Source of the DNA: Tubulanus polymorphus
Taxonomy: Eukaryota > Nemertea > Palaeonemertea > Tubulaniformes > Tubulanidae
NCBI RefSeq assembly: GCF_964204645.1
Contig: NC_134026.1
Coordinates: 682,001 to 746,000 of the forward strand
Direction of reading: 5' to 3'
DNA length: 64,000 nucleotides
In this document: piece after piece, positions 58,501-64,000 of the stretch
Layout: the number at the start of each line of letters is the position of its first letter
Numbering within the stretch: position 1 is the stretch's first letter
Translations under genes and position numbers: made by a program
Notes under the pieces: generated by a model
Database searches by the model: none
Told to the model about the DNA's origin: nothing
The model's input: the letters and a program-made list of their open reading frames with translations, nothing else

Positions 58501-59652
58501 ATTCAGGAATAGTGGTTTGATTTCATCTTCAAAACTTTAATAGGAAGTAACAAAAAATCTATGACGGATAAATACATCATGACGATAACTGAAGCGTAAC
58601 AGTAAATGATTTTCCTACCTGTTCAAGTTTGCGTTTGAGGTAGGTAACATCTTTCGTACTGGAAAACGTAATATCAATACCGGGAGAAAGGGCGTACACG
58701 AACGAGATACCGTGTTCAGAAGCAGCTTCTATTAAACTCGTTAAATGATCGGCTTCTTCAACTGAGTATAAATCCCTCCAATAAACACGATGTTTACTGT
58801 CATCTTTTGGAGCATATAAATACGTATTCAAACCGAATCTCTGCATCCTAAAAAACAATTTCATTGTATTGAATTGACGGGTGATATTTTGCTAATGTGG
58901 CAACGTTCCTTTTTAGAGCTATTTTTCCGAAGGTTTATTCTTCATGAGCCATTCATACACGCTATAGCAGACAGCACAGTACTAACTTAAGATAATGGAG
59001 AAATTAAAATCGATTTAAGAGTTTGACATTTTATCGTCCTGGGTTATTTTCTACCTTTTGAATAACTCCTTGCGCTGATCTGTAGACCATGGTCGACCAT
59101 AGAAACCTGAAAACATGGTGAATAACTTTGTACTTTTCCACTTAAAATATGGCAATATCCATGAAAGAGGAGATAAGTGAGAAACAACATAACACAAAAA
59201 AAAACTCCTTCTATTGAAACACCAGATGCAGGTATAAATACGTTGTATCCTAAAGAAAACATGAAGAAGTTTATTAAGCTGTTTAGGGCGTGTCAAAATA
59301 CATATATATGTAATGAGGAAGATTGTTGCCTTGCCCTTAGTAGTTTTTGGATTGATTGCACCTCCTCATTTGTAACTCAGGGAATCAATTCCTCTCATTG
59401 CATTTAGTTAAAACTACATTGATAAACAATGATTTGATTCAATAACTATGAAAAGTGGCTCGCACAACACTAACAACAGTCGTCGTCCAGACCAGACCAG
59501 ATCGAGGCTTGTCAAAATGTATTCGCAAGACGCCATTTTTTTACAAGGAAAATCCTCTAAAAATCGAATGTAAATTCACCTTCAACGACTCCGCAAAGAA
59601 AGTTCCCATTCAGATCATCGCCTTCTACGTTTTGAATCGACGTTCCTGTCAT
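49573..59652 (-). CDS. OGA: Protein O-GlcNAcase (OGA)
   Basis: OGA removes O-linked GlcNAc from nuclear and cytoplasmic proteins. The ATG at 59652 starts [11 protein letters not shown]; exon 1 (59580-59652) ends LCGVVEG and joins [17 protein letters not shown]. The GH84 catalytic domain continues: [26 protein letters not shown], and FALLFDDIE with the adjacent catalytic Asp pair. IMWTGPKV and [20 protein letters not shown] follow. A long disordered linker and stalk are encoded at about 56030-56787 ([20 protein letters not shown]). Further stalk exons lie at 55447-55620 and about 52740 ([17 protein letters not shown]). The C-terminal pseudo-acetyltransferase domain reads [32 protein letters not shown] and [13 protein letters not shown], ending VAVLGRII. 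The pattern is complete compared with human OGA (916 aa). Two introns exceed 1 kb. Confidence 0.96.
50084..50256. mobile_element. pogo/Tigger-like MITE in OGA intron
   Basis: CAGTCAAACCCTGATATACC at the left and GGCATATCGGTGGTTGACTG at the right are inverted ends, each flanked by TA (50082-50083, 50257-50258). TA duplication and CAGTCAAACC-type ends mark Tc1/mariner elements of the pogo/Tigger group. It is 173 bp and non-coding, with internal ATATACCGCC reiterations. Confidence 0.75.
50589..50722. mobile_element. MITE, CCAGGGGCC family, copy 1 in OGA intron
   Basis: It starts CCAGGGGCCGGTTGCAGTCA and ends CGACTATGCAACTGGCCCCAGG. The interior is rich in CTTAAGACC palindromic pieces. It is nearly identical to the reverse complement of the copy at 50758-50903. 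Confidence 0.85.
50723..50936. mobile_element. MITE copy 2 (flipped) with duplicated flank
   Basis: The element proper is 50758-50903 (ends CCAGGGGCCCGTTGCATAGT and ACTATGCAACTGGCCCCTGG). It is preceded (about 50723-50755) and followed (50904-50936) by a direct repeat of TAACTCATAAGATTGTCTGG plus TATTCA. Thus the flank is duplicated directly while the element is inverted relative to copy 1. Confidence 0.85.
51021..51124. mobile_element. Decayed pogo/Tigger-like MITE in OGA intron
   Basis: CAGAAAAACCTCCCTTAGTG on the left mirrors CACTATTGAGAGGTTATAATG on the right, with TA near each end and internal AGTGAACACCTC reiterations. It has the same architecture as the 50084 element but a different sequence family. 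Confidence 0.5.
51450..55440. other. Long OGA introns around the exon near 52740
   Basis: Nearly 4 kb of AT-rich intron interrupted only by a short exon near 52740-52797. A short (CG)n run (about 53299-53311) is present. No open frame here has homology or splice support. Confidence 0.5.
55887..56002. mobile_element. MITE, AGGGTTCTTACAGATCAGGG family, OGA intron
   Basis: AGGGTTCTTACAGATCAGGG at the left and CCGTAAGAACCCTG at the right are inverted ends of a 116-bp insert. This is the most compact member of the CAGGGTTCTTAC family in the window. Confidence 0.7.
58346..58454. mobile_element. MITE, GGGCCCAGTTTCAC family, OGA intron
   Basis: GGGCCCAGTTTCAC (58346-58359) and GTGAAACTGGACCC (58441-58454) are inverted with one mismatch. 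The interior ATCGATTTAAG is itself symmetric. A related half (ATTAAAATCGATTTAAGAGTT) lies at about 58995-59020 in a neighbouring intron. Confidence 0.75.
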
Positions 59653-59999
59653 TTCAACTCTATATTCATTCCTGGCTGAAGCGAATAAATGTGAAAAATC
59701 TGCAAGAATTTACTGAAAATCCGTCGCATATGAGACTAATTTGTTTCCGTGTTCAATGCGCATAGCAATTACGCAGCGAAATCGAAGCTCAACCAATCAG
59801 AATGCGGTTACTCTCTAGTCACGTGACAAATTGCGTCTGCTAACAGATGGCAGCACCAGTTTATTAATTCAATTCAAAGAAGTTTATTCCGATTTAGGCT
59901 TTTTGTCACGCCAACAATTATTCATGTACAGTAGGCATGCAATAAAAATATTCTTTTTACTACGTAATGACTGAAGGTAAATGAAGCCGAGGACTAAAT

Positions 60000-60660
60000 T
60001 CAGCCAGCGTTAAACCCGGAGTGTCCCAGCTCATGGAGTGCTCCATATTGATGGGCTTACAATATAGAATGTTTGGGCTATGAATATACCATTTGCGCCG
60101 GGGCCAACGGTCGATATCTCGTATCTCTTTGGAAGTTGACGTTCGGTGACATAGGGTCGCGGGGATGACCGTCACTTGGCTTGACCCAGCGGGTGGCAAA
60201 CTTGGGCCTGCTGGCGTAGATTTGATCGAATTTCTGTGCATTTTGACTTATTCAAATTTGGCTCCCGATCCCGCGGCCACGGCGCGGGCCGAACCCTGAC
60301 AGTGGTGGCGACTTGCTCCTACAGCGAAGAAATCGAGTCTTATTGTCAGAAACAAATACTCGAAGATAGTACTGAGTCGAATAAACACTATAATCCGTGT
60401 ACACTGGTGCAGCCAGATAAATGAAATCCCACAAAATTCCACCAGATGGGCTCAACAGCCGAAACGTTGTGGTTTCAAATAATCAATTCTATCGTATAAT
60501 TAAATTCGAATTGTGGGATTACTACATTCAACTCGAAGATACTAACCGGCAATCGAAGCTGGCGTCAGGTTCCACCTCCTACAGACGATTGAAGTCGAAA
60601 ACTGCTGAAAATAACAATCGTAATCAGCATCACTTTACATTATCCGGGTAGTACTCAAAA
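60000..60660. repeat. GC-rich, repeat-like block of unknown type
   Basis: The block is clearly richer in GC than its surroundings and has open frames on both strands (+60236-60424, +60421-60651, -59960-60241) without recognisable domains. It carries a GATG-hairpin-GAAACG motif at 60443-60472. This has the same architecture as the motif in the DGCR8 intron. A retroelement fragment is inferred. Confidence 0.35.
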
Positions 60661-60689
60661 GAACAATAAATAAACTTACTTAGACTGCT

Positions 60690-60739
60690 GAGAGGCTAGT
60701 TCCATAGTTGAGACTTAAGTCCAAAAGTGGTTTTAAGTC
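60690..60739. mobile_element. Fragment of the CCAGGGGCC MITE family
   Basis: GCTAGTTCCATAGTTGAGAC followed by TTAAGTCCAAAAGTGGTTTT matches one end of the elements at 50758 and 23708. The other end is missing. Confidence 0.55.
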
Positions 60740-62501
60740 GATTTACCACCAGAAAACCGAACAAAAACCGATAACGAGCACCGCCCATTTTCCGACGACC
60801 AAAATTGGCCTATAGTGTGTGAATTATCATCAGCTAATTGATAATGCAATAAGAAAAATTCAGACAATATATATATCCCATAGTCTAACAATATTTTTTC
60901 AACCAAATTGGTAATTGCTGCTTAACTATGAAACACATTTCTACCGCCAAGTACTTATCAATGAGCTAAAATCGTTATGACTGCAGTGAACTGATATAAA
61001 TCTCAGTGTATAGTTAACGAATATGTTAAAAACCCACAGTAGATTCTGTAGAAACAGTTTATTTCCTTTTACAGCTTCGAGGTTAAAACTAAACCTCAGA
61101 GGAAGAAAAAAACCTGAAAACTGTAAGGAAATAAACTGTTTGTACAGATCGACTGTGTCTTTCTATTCGTTGAAATCATTATATTTCCCGTCGCGATTTG
61201 ATCGGTTTATCCCTGAAAATATACTGTAAGTGCTTTTAGTAATTTCAAATATTAAACTTAACATTAATCAATTTGAATTCAATTCTTCAAAATTCATTGA
61301 ATAACTTTTGTGTAATGTTAAAAATGATAACAAAAAAATAAAGTCGATTCTTATAACAGTGCTCGGTTTACACAAATGACAGATGACACCGGATAAAATT
61401 TTTATCATTTAACGACGTAACGACGGTGCTGGAATTAATAATGCTTACTCAGCGGCGAGTAACAGTAAATCAGTTTTAGATTGTGAACGTCGTACGTGTT
61501 TCGAGTTTAAAAATGTTTCATTGCGTAAACTGAAATCCAGGGGACGAGAGTGTACAAATAAACTTGTTAGATATGTAATGGAACCGGTTACTAGGCTATT
61601 CAAACACGTTTAAAGGATACTTTAAAAATTTTACATATATATATCAGTTCACTACGACGAAAAACTATTACTTACTGGCAATCCTTCAAATCGATATACA
61701 ACTGGTATAAGTTAAACACAGCCACAGATTGGATTGTGAGGTATGTGTACCACTATTAGCAAAATACAGGTTGACAAATATTCCTAATTTTTCTAAAAAT
61801 TCTTAATCTTTTTCTGAGCTCCTAGAATAATGCCTTTGCTATGTTGCTCCATTTTCGGTCTCCTTTCCTACCTTTCTCTTTCTTGTGGTTGGCTCCGTGC
61901 GAAGTGCCAATCCACGATGCGAGCGCCTAACAGCTACCTATCAATATTGTGAAGTTACCTTACGGAAAAGAAATCTAGTGACTACGGTAACCAAATGATT
62001 GATACGGCAGTTCATAGGAAAACGAGTATTCAGTCGGCCGGACTGAACGCGAACTCGAATGGACTTATTAACGTTAATTGAAGTAGTCATTTATACTCCT
62101 TTCCCATCAAAGGTTTACCTAACAAATGCAGAAAGAAATCCGATATTCTTTTTAAAATGACCCATAAAGCGATTTTCCTCCTAAATAAAGGTAACAGAGT
62201 AGACAGTTCGTATAATGTATTATAATCAAATCCCAAGAATTGATAAATAGACAACATTTGTTGCAATAATTGGCGTTTCAACTTTAGTTCCCTCTGCACC
62301 CGGCCTCTGCATGACATAATATGCGGTGAACAGAAGATGTCGTTCGTACCAGTTAGAACTTCGAATTATGAATTATGAATGATTAGAATAAATAGGTTTT
62401 TTTTTTATTTACTAGACCCTCGCTGGCAAATTCGAAACTCAATCGCCATCCACCGTGTATTATTACTAAAGGACCTGAAAAACATCCATAAACACAACAT
62501 C

Positions 62502-64000
<1,499 letters not shown>

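Larger units (their letters stand above)
59653..62501. promoter_or_regulatory. Divergent OGA / aspartate aminotransferase region
   Basis: About 2.85 kb. It contains the OGA promoter side, a GC-richer repeat-like block at about 60000-60660, a transposon fragment at 60690-60739 and AT-rich DNA. The 61023-61229 frame (+) ends at a GTAAGT donor. Spliced to the acceptor at about 62416 it meets a stop before the aminotransferase ATG. It is therefore at best an untranslated first exon with an upstream reading frame. Confidence 0.35.

Noticed and set aside
60000-60240. Small nuclear RNA or 5S rRNA gene
   Set aside because: The sequence was compared from memory with U1, U2, U4, U6 and 5S landmarks and none matched.
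61023-61229. Possible mitochondrial presequence exon for the aminotransferase
   Set aside because: It is basic and hydroxylated, but splicing its GTAAGT donor to the acceptor near 62416 gives a stop before the conserved region. The enzyme also aligns with the cytosolic form.

Overview
This window is eukaryotic nuclear DNA: every long gene is split by short GT-AG introns (often 80-400 bp), the intergenic DNA is AT-rich, and the proteins are conserved animal housekeeping proteins. No operons, phage, CRISPR or bacterial signals were seen. Protein sequence and the abundance of small inverted-repeat transposons suggest a bilaterian invertebrate, probably a lophotrochozoan such as a mollusc. The species cannot be fixed from sequence alone.

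Layout. (1) 1-7716: a cluster of six small secreted cysteine-rich genes (two on +, then four on -) that share one exon plan and an EMI-like cysteine/aromatic pattern. This is the least ordinary region. (2) 8292-10364 (-): an XK-related (XKR) membrane protein. (3) 13634-15565 (-): a FEM1 ankyrin protein, divergent with (4) CEP44 at 16517-19977 (+). (5) 20743-25470 (-): DGCR8/Pasha, divergent with (6) POLR2J/RPB11 at 26691-27343 (+). (7) 28090-35487 (-): an EFCAB5-like EF-hand/GAF protein. (8) 36838-39228 (-): KCTD9, divergent with (9) SART3 at 41913-47606 (+). (10) 49573-59652 (-): O-GlcNAcase (OGA), divergent with (11) a cytosolic aspartate aminotransferase-like gene that starts at 62502 (+) and runs off the right edge.

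The conserved genes do not form one pathway. DGCR8 (microRNA processing), RPB11 (transcription) and SART3 (U4/U6 recycling) are RNA-centred nuclear proteins. FEM1 and KCTD9 are cullin-RING substrate-receptor/adaptor types, CEP44 is centriolar, and EFCAB5-like is probably ciliary or sperm related (inference). The gene order alternates head-to-head and tail-to-tail, so several divergent pairs may share promoters.

Between and inside genes lie many short non-autonomous transposons: piggyBac-like TTAA elements, a pogo/Tigger-like element, a CAGGG-ended family with several intronic copies, and a CCAGGGGCC-ended family with one tandem, flipped pair. The KCTD9/SART3 divergent region is bounded by a roughly 150-bp inverted repeat lying 69 and 152 bp from the two start codons. 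A hairpin with a hammerhead-like core lies in a DGCR8 intron.

Candidates for something undescribed are the EMI-like secreted peptide cluster, including one member that has cleanly lost its central exon, and the mirrored promoter-proximal repeat between KCTD9 and SART3. All exon joins were read by eye from splice sites, reading-frame phase and homology; no alignment or RNA evidence was available.
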